This document shows, piece after piece, positions 1 to 11,079 of a DNA stretch of 64,000 nucleotides (positions are counted from its first letter, which is position 1; every line of letters starts with the position of its first letter). The notes beneath the pieces were generated by a model. It saw only the letters and a program-made list of their open reading frames with translations, was not told where the DNA came from and searched no databases. The DNA comes from Branchiostoma floridae (taxonomy: Eukaryota; Chordata; Leptocardii; Amphioxiformes; Branchiostomatidae). The stretch covers positions 11,728,682 to 11,792,681 of the forward strand of contig NC_049992.1 of assembly GCF_000003815.2 (NCBI RefSeq), read 5' to 3'. Made by a program: the position numbers and the translations under genes.

Positions 1-36
1 CCTTGTAAAATCTTACAGTACAAGCTGCGTATGTAT

Positions 37-71
37 ATGTGTGTTTGTTTGCGCACGTGTGCGTGTGTATG

Positions 72-116
<45 letters not shown>
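37..116. repeat. (GT)n microsatellite
   Basis: An interrupted then pure GT/TG dinucleotide run just upstream of the PhyH-type gene. The short open frames across it are low-complexity artefacts. Confidence 0.9.
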
Positions 117-287
117 CATACCCCTAAGCCAGCTAACCCCTCTTGCATGCTATGTCTCTATATTTGTCCAATTACTACAATTTGTTTACCTATTACCCGT
201 ACTGTGGACCCAATGATAAGGCTAAAGGTTAGTTAGCTTTAGGTATTGAATGACACCGACAAGTTACGTGCTACCTTTCCAAACGAC

Positions 288-3200
288 ATGGCGTCCAAGA
301 CAGAAGGCAGTGATATGATGTCACCCTGTCCAGAGATCTATCTCACCCCTCCTCCTCAGCCTAACGTCAAGAAAGACGGACAGCTGACGGATGAGCAGCT
401 CAAACTCTTCTATGATGAGGTACAGAGGCGTTTCATAAAGAGCATATGTAACAGTGTGTGTTGATAAAGGTGTCAAATGTGAAAAGATTAAAGTTGAAAC
501 TTCGATTTAGAAAAACCGACTGCTAACTTGCTTGCCAAAATTAATTGCCAACTTGTTTGTTTCAATGATTAATGTTAATTCGATCTATAAAAGTCAAGGT
601 AACTTTTAGTAAGAACAGGTTTATACAAATCAGTGGTCATGTTCATACCATAAGCATTTACCTTGTTGGCACACGAAAACAAGGTTAAAGTCCACTTCGG
701 TGTGACGCCTGTTGTAGACTCTGTACAAGAAGCCAAAGGTACATGTATGATTCAGAGGCTATAGCCTTGTTACACGCCTACTGTACAAAGGTAAACAAGC
801 ACTCCAACGGCAGATTGATAACATGTTTTATCTTTGATATTCCTGTCATATCTATCACAAACTTTGTATAAAATCATCACGATAAGCGCTTCATTTTTTT
901 GCAAATGATGCAAAAGTGATACTTTTTTGAATGCTGTTCCGATTGGTTGCCAGAATTGCTCCTTTTTCAGGGGTTTGTTGTCGTGCGAGATTTCTTCACA
1001 CCAGAGGAGCTTCAGCCCGTACGGGATGCCATCGCCTACCTTATGGACGACTTGGCCGACAGGATGTTTCAAGCCGGTTTGATCAAAAGTACAAGATAAT
1101 AACGTTTCATGATCTTCATATTGAAACATGAAGAAAACTGTGTGCTAAAGGAAGATTCAACATAAAGAAAATTGTGTGTTAAAGGAAGCTAGATAGAAAT
1201 ATCAAGACGTCAATAAAGGCATAAGATGAAATTGATATTGATATTATAATATGATGAATACGGTATGTAATTGAGACACCCCTGCAGTTTCAAAGAAGCT
1301 ACTAGAGAGCTCAGACTCATATCACTTTTTCCTGAGCATAAGAATCATGACCATACCATGTCCAGAACACGAGATATCAAAGCCGGGCGTTCTGCTGCAG
1401 TAAGTAGAAAAGCCACAAGGGGCTTAAAATCTGATCATCTATTTGACAGGACAAAGACACGAGTCAGTCACCAGACAGGACCTAATCTTATGCCACGTTT
1501 CACGGCAATTTATCCATAACGTATTGAGTAGTGCTGGTAATTACACGTTATCATTTTAGAGAACATGCCAGTGCTTTGGCCGTTTGTAAATGAACGTTGC
1601 CCTTTGTTGCAGATAAACACGAGAATGCCAACTTGTTCGAGCGACTGATTCTCCTGGAAAAGGAATATCCGGGAATTTCCGTTATCCTGCACAAGACACC
1701 AAAGCTACCACAAGTAAGGACACGAGCGACACAATGACAGATTTTCATTGCAAAAAGGGACGGCAAAAATGAAAGTAAAATGAGTAAAATGTTCATGCAT
1801 AAGTTAAAAGTAAACAGTTTGAAGTCTGTTTTAGCTGCTTTTAAAAATTATATTTACGCTCTGTATTGCATTATTTTTATTTGCTTTGGGAAAGACAAAA
1901 GACGAGGACAATGTGGCACTGCACTCAAGTAACTTATATTAACAGTGCCACATACAAGGTACAGACAGAAAGTAAAGATAGTATTTTACCTCCTCGACCG
2001 AAGTCATGTACCCATTTTTACACCTGGTTGAAATGAGGAAAGTCGTGTAAAGTCGTGCGAAGTGCCTTTCCCAACGGCACAATATCGGGGGCAGTACAAG
2101 TATCGAACTCGGGACCTCTAGGTTCCGAGCCCAACACCCTGCCAGTTACGTCCCACACGATGCCAGAACTTATTTTCGTTCTGCAGGGTTTCCGTGATCT
2201 CTGGGCCCATGACCGCCTGCTGAATGTGATGGAGCAGCTTGTAGGTCCGGAGATAGCCGGGCATCCCAACTGGAACCTTCGGCCTAAGGTACGTCCATTC
2301 GCCAACAGTTCACAGTTAACTGACTAAATCGGTCTTATGGCCCTCCTTGTGTCTAATCCATTCTGTAATGGAAGAAGACTGTATTAATGTTAACTCTCTG
2401 TAACATATTTTCAACAGACGCCGCAAAATCAGCAAATGGACGTGCCGTGGGCATCAAGTGAAAATCTCGCCTCTCATTTGCTAGATCACCGAAAGTGAAT
2501 CGACACTTATACTCTCACTTTTCAATCATCATATATAGAGTTGGTGTACACCATAATTGAAAGACTTGATAAGCACTATCTGTGGGTTCATCTATCTATC
2601 TATAAATACTATCGGTGGTGCAGGTTTTACCTATTTTTGTCCTGCCATTCAAATCAATTTCGACTTCCTATGACGTTTGCTAGGATACCGTCTGCTCGGA
2701 AAGATGGAACAGAAACATGATGTGTTTGGAAGCATATGTGCCTTTCCTTTGCGTACATTCCGTGCCTTGTTGAATTGACACAATCGTCGTTGTAATCTGA
2801 TTATCAACGGATAATGATTTCGAAAAGGACTAAACTAGTACATAAACCTTTCAGATAATGCCTACTTCGCCCCAGAACTGCTGGGTACTTTTGTGGGCAC
2901 GGCTTGGATCCCTTTCCTTGACGTGAACGCTGAGAACGGCTGCATGCAGATGGTGAAGTACGGACATCGTAAGGGCGTCACCGCCAAACACGTGTGCTGT
3001 ATGGGAGGGACCTGGTACGTGGAGATGGCTGAAGGGGAGCTGAAAAACACTCTGGGTACGTTCTGGTCTTCAACTGGGCGATATGAAATACAGAATAATG
3101 TCTATCCTTATTCCAGCGATGTTTAGACAACAAGCCAGCCAGCCAGGATGTTTTAGTAGTCTCCAAGAAGACGTGTCAGCTGGATGAAAAAGAGAAGAAT

Positions 3201-4441
3201 TTGGCCAAATAGGGTCAAATAAGTTGCCATGCATGGGATTCCAGTCTTTTACAGCTATCCGCCGGCCGGTCAGTTCACCTAGGCCAATTAACTCCGACTA
3301 GACTTCTTTTCCCAATTTGGCCAAAGTCCTCCATTACTATTCGGCCAGGCTGGAGTCTGGTAGAGACTAGTGTTTTAGACACGTAGACGTAGCAATATAC
3401 AAGAAATATGTCCCAAGTTTTATTCACATATGCATTGGTTCTGTTTTCCGTAAAGTAATGGCATAACGACCGTCGGAGTGGAGGACCAAGGAAAAGGCTT
3501 GCCAAAGATATGAAAATTGGACCTTTCATCTTTTGTTACGACGTTGTCTGTAGGTTGTGACCCCGATAAGGATGTTGTCACCTGTGAGATCAATTATGGG
3601 AGTGTCATCTTCTTCAACAACGCCACCCCTCACAGAAGGTATGTACTGCATATAGTCACAGTTTCTGAACATGAACCTGTCCTTCAAGCGTGACCCCCGC
3701 GGCCCGACCCTGAAGATGACATATACTCGTAGATATAGCAGTATATTTAAAGAGTGGGTAAAATGCTTTCCAACTACGTATGGCCTCTGTGGATATCGTA
3801 CAAAGTACTTAAAGCGTCCTCGAAACAAAATAGTTGTGTCTGTAAGTTCCAGGCTCCAGTTAGCGTACACTACATCACGACATGTCATCAAACAACATAG
3901 GATTACATTCGTAAACGTTAAATAGGAAAGTGTCATCTGTCTTCTAGCCTGCCGAACATATCCAGGGAGGTGCGCTGGAGCCTGGACCTGCGCTGGATGG
4001 ACCCCGCCAAGCCCGTGGGCATCTGGGGGCTGAAGGACTGTCTGCCCATGCGCTCGGCTAAGAACCCAGGCCTGAAGATCGACTGGGAAACATTCGAAGC
4101 CGTGGATCGAAACAAACAACAACAAAGGAGCATGGTGGGTCTGGTCTCAAATTATTGCACGGACTGATCCCGAAGGACCTTTGGAAGAAATCGGTAGTAT
4201 TTTTTGTCTGATGCTGCACGTAACTTAAATTAATGTTAACATGACAAACCCATTACTCCACCTGTTTGAATGTTTAGATTAAGAGGAATATTACAAAATT
4301 TGATTCTTGTCAATTTTCCTCTAGGAAAACGAGGCAGGCGCTGAGAACGACTTTGACACCACCATCCAGGGTCCGTGGATGAAGAGATGGGAGATTGTCA
4401 ACCACAACAAGCACACCGAGGCTTTCTATTCGGCCAAATAA
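288..4441 (+). CDS. PhyH-family Fe(II)/2-oxoglutarate dioxygenase, nine exons
   Basis: Exons: 288-419, 971-1088, 1613-1713, 2187-2288, 2418-2457, 2855-3055, 3554-3638, 3948-4134, 4325-4441. All junctions are GT-AG and the phases agree, giving 360 residues. The start is the ATG at 288 (MASKTEGSD); the upstream in-frame sequence has no other ATG. Seen: an N-terminal [14 protein letters not shown] segment (residues 45-58), typical of PhyH proteins, then [17 protein letters not shown], the distal iron histidine in NNATPHRS (His258), and an RWSLDLRW block. The family hydroxylates small molecules with Fe(II), oxygen and 2-oxoglutarate; the substrate here is unknown. Odd: where the family has WHQDNAY (the HxD iron ligands) this sequence reads W-A-S-N-N-A-Y at residues 162-168, across the exon 5/6 junction. 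A one-base gain plus a one-base loss would explain it. It resembles uncharacterised invertebrate and bacterial PhyH proteins more than vertebrate PHYH or PHYHD1. Confidence 0.88.
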
Positions 4442-4502
4442 TACAATTAATAGCAATTTGGCAAAAATTCTGTAGTTCTCCGCTGAGGTCATTAATGGCA
4501 GT

Positions 4503-4772
4503 TATCCATCCATCCATCTATCCATCCATCCATCCATCCATCCATCCATCCATCCATCCATCCATCCATCCATCCATCCATCCATCCATCCACCCATCCA
4601 TCCATCCATCCATCCATCCATCCATCCATCCACCCATCCGTCCATCTACCCATCCATCCATCCATCCATCCATCCATCCATCCATCCATCCATCCATCCA
4701 TCCATCCATCCATCCATCCATCCATCCATCCAATCCATCCATCCATCCATCCACCCATCCGTCCATCTACCC
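4503..4772. repeat. (CATC)n tetranucleotide microsatellite
   Basis: About 270 bases of CATC repeat with a few substitutions, starting about 60 bases after the PhyH gene stop codon. It keeps open frames on both strands (HPSI and WMDG repeats), which should not be read as proteins. Confidence 0.95.
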
Positions 4773-4844
4773 TCTATCTATCTATACTCCCGTTCATTCA
4801 CCCATCAACGTGCCAGGTCTCCTATTGCAACAGTCAACGTGGTG

Positions 4845-5457
4845 AATTGTATAATTGACACAGCAATTGTGTATGTCGCTGTAAGAATAAGACCCTTTGG
4901 TAATGACAGAATTGTATACAGTAGCCATGATATTGATACTGACATCGCTATACATAGCTGATCATGTGATGATATGAAAATCATCGAAGTTAGATTAAAT
5001 AACAAGATCAAGAATAAAGTACCTTCTCATTCTATCAAATCCAGCTATTGTTTACATAGATTAAAGATCATTAGGAAGAAAAACTTTTCAGTGTCATTTT
5101 TGACGATGGTAAAGTAGATACAGTGAAAGTCAGTAAATACGGTAAAAGCGGTAGAGTTTCCGTCGAGTCTCTACACGAGCCTGACCATCCAAATCAGCTC
5201 CCAAGCCTCCCATACCCTGCTAACTAACCGTTCATGTGCATGGGCTATATTGAAATGAGGAACCCCAGAATATTTGGCTAGCAAGGAGTATTGGATGGCA
5301 TAAAATCTTCGCCTCCATAATCCATATTTCTCACGGCAATTTGTTCAGGAAATTCTGTTATATTGGATTGTATGCATGAATGGTATTCCTTAGTGAACAC
5401 TTTTAACTGTTAACGTTATATAGTTCGCAAGTTAATCTTCCACTTTCAATGATTCAC
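4845..5457. other. Intergenic sequence, nothing recognised
   Basis: AT-rich spacer between the CATC repeat and the palindrome. I see no coding exon, RNA gene or element end. Confidence 0.5.
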
Positions 5458-5549
5458 CATCCTCCTATACAGGGACATCCAACAGCCAAACTGCCTGTCT
5501 GGATGTGGACAGGCAGTTTGGCTGTTGGATGTCCCTGCGTAGGAGGATG
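5458..5549. repeat. Near-perfect palindrome with 42-base arms
   Basis: Left arm 5458-5499 and right arm 5508-5549 are reverse complements with only about two mismatches, around an 8-base loop (5500-5507). It could be a tiny foldback insertion or a sequence made by template switching. No target duplication is clear. Confidence 0.85.
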
Positions 5550-5600
5550 TGATTCACCTGAGTGAACTCATCGATCCAGTGATGGCGGAAAACCACTTAC

Positions 5601-5667
5601 GGTACCAGCTATTACTGCTAGGTGGCGCTTCCCCGCGGCTCATTTTATCCAAAATGGCTGCGTCCAT
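5601..5667 (-). CDS. Putative first coding exon on the minus strand
   Basis: An ATG at 5667 opens 22 codons (MDAAILDKMSRGEAPPSS...) ending in a strong GTAAGT donor at 5600. It lies immediately outside the left mirrored promoter block, in the same relation that NOL7 exon 1 has to the right block. The sequence around the ATG, AAAATGGCTGCG on the plus strand, resembles a YY1 site, common in housekeeping promoters. I found no following exon between here and the PhyH gene, so it may belong to a gene running off to the left or be an orphan. Function unknown. Confidence 0.3.
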
Positions 5668-5673
5668 GTGACT

Positions 5674-6060
5674 GTTGGACGCCCGTTTGAGGCACTTGAC
5701 ATGGTCGCGTAAAAAAAAGATTAAAAAATCGCGGTGGCCCAAATCAGGCTGTCAAAGGTGTCCACGTAATCCCCACGAGTTGTGCTATCGCCTACAGTAC
5801 TCGTGTTGATTCAAATATTATTTCGGGATGAGATTTGAAGGGTCAAAGTTAGCCTTCAAACTGGCTCTTTATGCCTGTTTTCGGCCTCGATTTCGCACTG
5901 CATGGGGTTTTCCGTGCAACCGATTACGATCATATACTTCCGGGTCGTACGAGTGAGGTCATTGAACGCGGGTCACCAGGTATCTTGACGGTCACAGTCT
6001 GCGCTAGGTTCGGTAGAGGAGGATTCAAGTCAGGCTTACGCATATTGTTAAATTAGGTTT
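5674..6060 (-). promoter_or_regulatory. Left mirrored promoter-like block
   Basis: The first ~115 bases (5674-5790) are a close reverse complement of 14370-14484, the sequence directly upstream of the NOL7 start; weaker similarity continues to about 6000. It contains a run of A followed by GATTAAAAAAT and a GTCGCGTAA element (GTCACGTAA in the right copy). Reading left-facing, it lies upstream of the putative exon at 5601-5667. Confidence 0.55.
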
Positions 6061-6199
6061 GTTAAGGGACTCTTGGCGAAAGTATGTTTGAACTTGCACA
6101 ACGTTTTGCACAAAGTTTGTGTTTGTTCGTATCGTCTCGGCCCACGTTGCGAATCTGCAACCCTGCAACGGTTGTAAGGTCCCTTCCGAACGAACTAAC

Positions 6200-8540
6200 T
6201 GGCATTCTCGTAGACATCAGGAGACAAACTGTGTTAATTTGATGAACACATTTATAGAACAGTGCTGTAAGAAGTGTATACAGGGAACTAATAGCGGAAA
6301 ACGTGTTCGGGAGACCTCCTTGGGGAGACAAACTGTGTCAATTTGAATGACACACTTACATAATAGCGCCGTAAGAACTATATGTAGCTTAACTAATAGC
6401 GATAAACGTGTTTAGGAGACAAACTATGTCAATTTGAATGGCGCACTTGCATAATAGCGCCGTAAGAACTGTATGTAGCTAACAAATAGCGAGAAACGTG
6501 TTCAGGAGACAAAATGTGTCACTTTGAATGACACATTTATAGAACAGCGATGTTAGACCTGTATATAGCTATTAAGTAATCGCGGAAAACGTATTCAGGT
6601 GTCAAACTGTGCCGATTTGAATGACACACTTGCAGAACAAAGCTAAAAGAACTGTATATAGCTAACTAATAGCGGAAAACGTGTTCAGGAGTCAAACTGT
6701 GTCAATCTGAATGACACACTTATAGAACAAAGCTAAAAGAACTGTATATAGCTAACTAATAGCGGAAAACGTGTTCAGGAGTCAAACTGTGTCAATTTAA
6801 ATGACACACTTATAGAACAAAGCTAAAAGAACTGTATATAGCTAACTAATAGCGGAAAACGTGTTCAAATGTCAATCTGTGTCAATTTGAATGACACACT
6901 TGTAGACAGCGCCCAAAGAACTGTATATAGCAAACTAATAGCGAAAACGTATTCAGGAGACAAACTGTGTCAATTTGAATGACACACTTATAGAACAAAG
7001 CTGAATGAACTGTATACAGCAAACTAATAGCGAAAAACGTGTTCAGGAGACAAACTGTGTCAATCTGAATGATGCATTCATAGAACAGCGCTGTAAAAAA
7101 ACTGTATATAGGTAACTTAAAGTGCAATGCGTGTTCAGGAGTCCAACTGTGTCACTTTGAATGACACACTTATAGAACAAAGCTGAAAGAAATGTATATA
7201 GCTAACTAATAGCGAAAAACGTGTTCAGGAGTCCAACTGTGTCAATTTGAATGACACACTTACATAATGGTGCCATAAGGATTGTATATAGCTAACTAAT
7301 AGCGAAAAACGTGTTCAGGAGACAAACTGTGTCAATTTGAATGACACAATGCATTATAGAATAGCGCTGTAAGAACTGTATATAGGTAACTTAAAGCGGA
7401 ATGCGTGTTCAAATGTCAAACTGTGTCAATTTGAATGACACACTTATAGAACAAAGCTAAAAGAACTGTATATAGCTAACTAATAGCGGAAAACGTGTTC
7501 AGGAGTCAAACTGTGTCAATTTGAATGACACACTTACATAATAGTGCCGTAAGAACTGTATATAGCTAACTAATAGCGAGAAACGTGTTCAGGAGACAAA
7601 ATGTGTCACTTTGAATGACACATTTATAGAACAGCAATGTAAGAACTGTATATAGCTAAGAAATCGCGGAAAACGTATTCAGGTGTCAAACTGTGACAAT
7701 TTGAATGACATACTTGCAGAACAAAGCTAAAAGAACTGTATATAGCTAACTTATAGCGGAAAACGTGTTCAGGAGACAAATTGTGTCAATTTGAATGATG
7801 CATTCATAGAACAGCGTTGTAAAAAAAACTGTATATAGCTAACTTAAAGCGCAATGCGTTATCAAATGTCAAACTGTGTCAATTTGAATGACACACTTAT
7901 AGAACAAAGCTAAAAGAACTGTATATAACTAACTAATAGCGGAAAACGTGTTCAGGAGTCAAACTGTGTCAATTTGAATGACACACTTACATAATAGTGC
8001 CGTAAGAACTGTATATAGCTAACTAATAGCGAAAAACGTGTTCAGGAGTCAAACTGTGTCAATTTGAATGACACACTTACATGATAGTGCCGTAAGAACT
8101 GTATATAGCTAACTAGGAGCGAAAAACATGTTCAGGAGACAAACTGTGTCAATTTGAATGACACAATGCATTATAGAATAGCGCTGTAAGAACTGTATAT
8201 AGTTAACTTAAAGCGGAATGCGTGTTCAAATGTCAAACTGTGTCAATTCGAATGACACACTTGTAGACAGCGCCCAAATAACTGTCTATAACAAACTAAT
8301 AGCGAAAACGTATTCAGGAGACAAACTGTGTCAATTTGAATGACACACTTACATAATAGCGCCGTAAGAACTGTATATAGCTAACTAATAGCAAAATACG
8401 TGTTCAGGAGACAAACTGTGTCAATTTGAATGACACACTTATATAATGGCGCCGTAAGAACTGTATATAGCTAACTTAAAGCGGAATATTAATGCGTGTT
8501 CAGAAGTCAAACTGTGTCAATATGAATGACACACATAATA
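6200..8540 (+). repeat. Left satellite array, ~90 bp unit
   Basis: About 25 tandem copies of a ~90 base unit. Each has GTGTTCAGGAGACAAACTG, then the dyad TGTGTCA-ATTTGAA-TGACACA, then a variable AGAACAAAGC-like stretch and CTGTATATAGCTAACTAATA. Copies differ by substitutions and small indels. The frames crossing it are satellite artefacts. Confidence 0.95.
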
Positions 8541-8817
8541 GCGCGGTTCAGGCAGCGCTTTTCTGCAAGTGTGTCAGACAAGTTCTAAGGTCCCTTCTTA
8601 CGAACTAAATGGCATTCCTTCGTATATATATGACTTTAGATGCGGTTTTTTCATATCAATTAACAACTGATTACTGGAGTTTGGACCATGGTAGGGTTTA
8701 AAGTAACTGAAATACTAACTTGTTCAAGTAAACTGTCAAATCTAGTACTGCGCTGTCTGATCTGAAAACTGTGTCAATCATATGACACACTTTTGAAACG
8801 CATAATAACTATCTTAT

Positions 8818-9142
8818 GACGGAAAACTCGCTCTGCCGAAAACTTTTTCAATCGAATGATTATACGATTTAGGCATATCTATTCAGTTTGCTAGTTTGTC
8901 ACATTAATTGACACAATAGTTTATAACAGAAAACTTTGTCAGGAGGACGGCTTTGCAATTAATAACCGAGTGTTAAACAGTATAAAACTGCCTCATGACG
9001 GAAACTTTGGTGGACAACTGTCACTGATAGTATGGCACACTAGTGCGATGATTAAACAGTATTAAACTAATGGAAGACTTGGTCGGGACGACAACTGTGT
9101 CAATTAACAAGTTTTTTAAAACTTATTAAAATTCACAAAACG
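8818..9142. repeat. Segment repeated on both sides of an N gap
   Basis: 8818-9142 is almost identical to 9243-9562, with only a couple of single-base indels, and the two copies meet at a 100-N gap. This is the pattern of two contig ends that overlap but were not merged, so it is probably a false duplication. Confidence 0.8.
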
Positions 9143-9242
9143 NNNNNNNNNNNNNNNNNNNNNNNNNNNNNNNNNNNNNNNNNNNNNNNNNNNNNNNNNN
9201 NNNNNNNNNNNNNNNNNNNNNNNNNNNNNNNNNNNNNNNNNN
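9143..9242. other. Assembly gap, 100 N
   Basis: Exactly 100 N, a conventional unknown-size gap inside the decayed satellite. Confidence 0.99.
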
Positions 9243-10259
9243 GACGGAACTCGCTCTGCCGAAAACTTTTTCAATCGAATGATTATACGATTTAGGCATA
9301 TCTATTCAGTTTGCTAGTTTGTCACATTAATTGACACAATAGTTTATAACAGAAAACTTTGTCAGGAGGACGGCTTTGCAATTAATAACCGAGTGTTAAA
9401 CAGTATAAAACTGCCTCATGACGGAAACTTTGGTGGACAACTGTCACTGATAGTATGGCACACTAGTGCGATGATTAAACAGTATTAAACTAATGGAAGA
9501 CTTGGTCGGGACGACAACTGTGTCAATTAACAAGTTTTTTAAAACTTATTAAAATTTCACAAAACGGAAAACCCTCACGGTCAGGACGACAACTGTATCA
9601 AATGACAGAAAACCTTGTCAGGAGGACAACTGTTATTTCATATGACACACTATGAAACACGATGTGAAATCAGTGTAAAATTGTCTTGATGGCGGACGAC
9701 TTTTTCAGGAGGGAAATTGTGTGAATTTGTCTGACACCTTTGTAAGCGATGTTTGAACCGTGTCTTAAAAATGGAAAACGTTTTTCCGGGGGACAACTGT
9801 GTCAATCTATATCACCCACAATTAGAAAAGCGCTGTTTAACGTGTGTAAAATTGATCACGGAACAAGTTGGACAGTAAAGAATTTGTGTCAATTTATATG
9901 ACACACTGGTAAAAAGTGTACTTTGGGCTGTACCTAACAACTTTATTGCTGAAAACGTAGTCAAAAGCACAGCTGTGTCGATTTGTTTCGACACATTTGT
10001 AGAATAGCGCCGAACGTATAGTATACAAATGTATGACTAAATCTTAACGGCTAATGTGTTCAGGACACAAAACTGTGTCAATTTGTATGACACACCTAAA
10101 GAAAAGCGCTGTAAGAACTGCATATAACCATTTTACAACAGAAAACTTCGTTAGGAGGGCAACTGTGTCAATTCATATGACACACAAGTAAAGTAAAGCG
10201 ATAATTAAATAGTATGATCATCCGATTGAAAAAGTTTTTGTTAAAGCAAGCTTTCGTCA

Positions 10260-10400
10260 AAATAAATTTACCTCGCTGTTCTATGAATGTGTCATTCACA
10301 TAGACACATTTTGTATCCTAAACACGTTTTTTTTTTAAATTGGTTAGCTATGTACTGTTTTTACGGCGCTATAATGTGAGTGTAAGAGCCAAACTTCCAA
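10260..10400 (-). repeat. Start of the opposite-orientation satellite
   Basis: From about 10260 the unit appears reversed (GTGTCATTCACATAGACACA, then AACACGTTT and TTAGCTATGTACTG). This marks the centre of symmetry of the whole inverted structure. Confidence 0.65.
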
Positions 10401-11070
10401 TTCAAATCTGCCGCCATTAGTCAGCTAGTAAAATAAGATGTGCAAGCTCCCGCCAAAACTGGGCCACGTGACTATTAAAACTCAAGGGACCCTATTGACC
10501 CAGGACTCATAGAGAAACAGGATTCGTGCTGGACGAAACTAGGCTTCCCAAGAAGGGAAGAATCAGGGCCTTCTTGCCGAGGAGTAAGAAGGATTAGGCT
10601 TCCCAAAGAAGGGAAGAATCAGGACCTTCTTGCCGAGGAGCAAGGAGGATTAGGCTTCCCAAAGAGGGAAGAAGCAGGACTTGCTTGCTAAAGGAAGGAA
10701 ACCAGGCTCCACTACAGGAAAAGATAGGACCAGAGGAAGTTGGGAAGTCTGACCAGTTTTTCACGACTTTACCTGGAGTTGGACTTAACTTGGAAACGGA
10801 CACTACTTGGAATCGAACATTACTTATTATCGGACTTATCGAACTTCTACAAGCTTTATTCTGCGGGCTATCATCATTCCGGGACTTGCACTTATCAAAC
10901 AATAGGCGGTTTTTGTATCACTAACTTTTCTAGATTAAACCCTCAAATCAACATCCATCTGTCTTCATCTCCTCCGTACAAGACTCCAGGTAGGCCAGTT
11001 GATTACTCTTCTTAACTTCGTGATCTGGAGCGGCAACTATTCTGGTGGTAACAGCAGAAGAATGTTGCTG
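10401..11070. other. Non-satellite island inside the array
   Basis: About 670 bases unlike the satellite, holding the minisatellite at 10541-10690. The small open frames here show no recognisable domain. It may be an insertion into the reversed array, but I see no clear ends. Confidence 0.5.
10541..10690. repeat. Minisatellite, 55-56 bp period
   Basis: Nearly three copies of a unit beginning AGGCTTCCCAAAGAAGGGAA, starting at 10541, 10596 and 10652. Confidence 0.9.
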
Positions 11071-11079
11071 CGCTTACAG

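Larger units (their letters stand above)
8541..10230 (+). repeat. Decayed satellite in the left orientation
   Basis: The same unit is traceable but much diverged: fragments such as CTGTGTCAATT...TGACACAC and GGAAAAC keep recurring with irregular spacing. It includes the assembly gap 9143-9242 and the duplicated segment beside it. Orientation changes near 10230-10260. Confidence 0.75.

Noticed and set aside
4375-4845. Long frames of HPSI or WMDG repeats on both strands
   Set aside because: They are translations of the CATC microsatellite.
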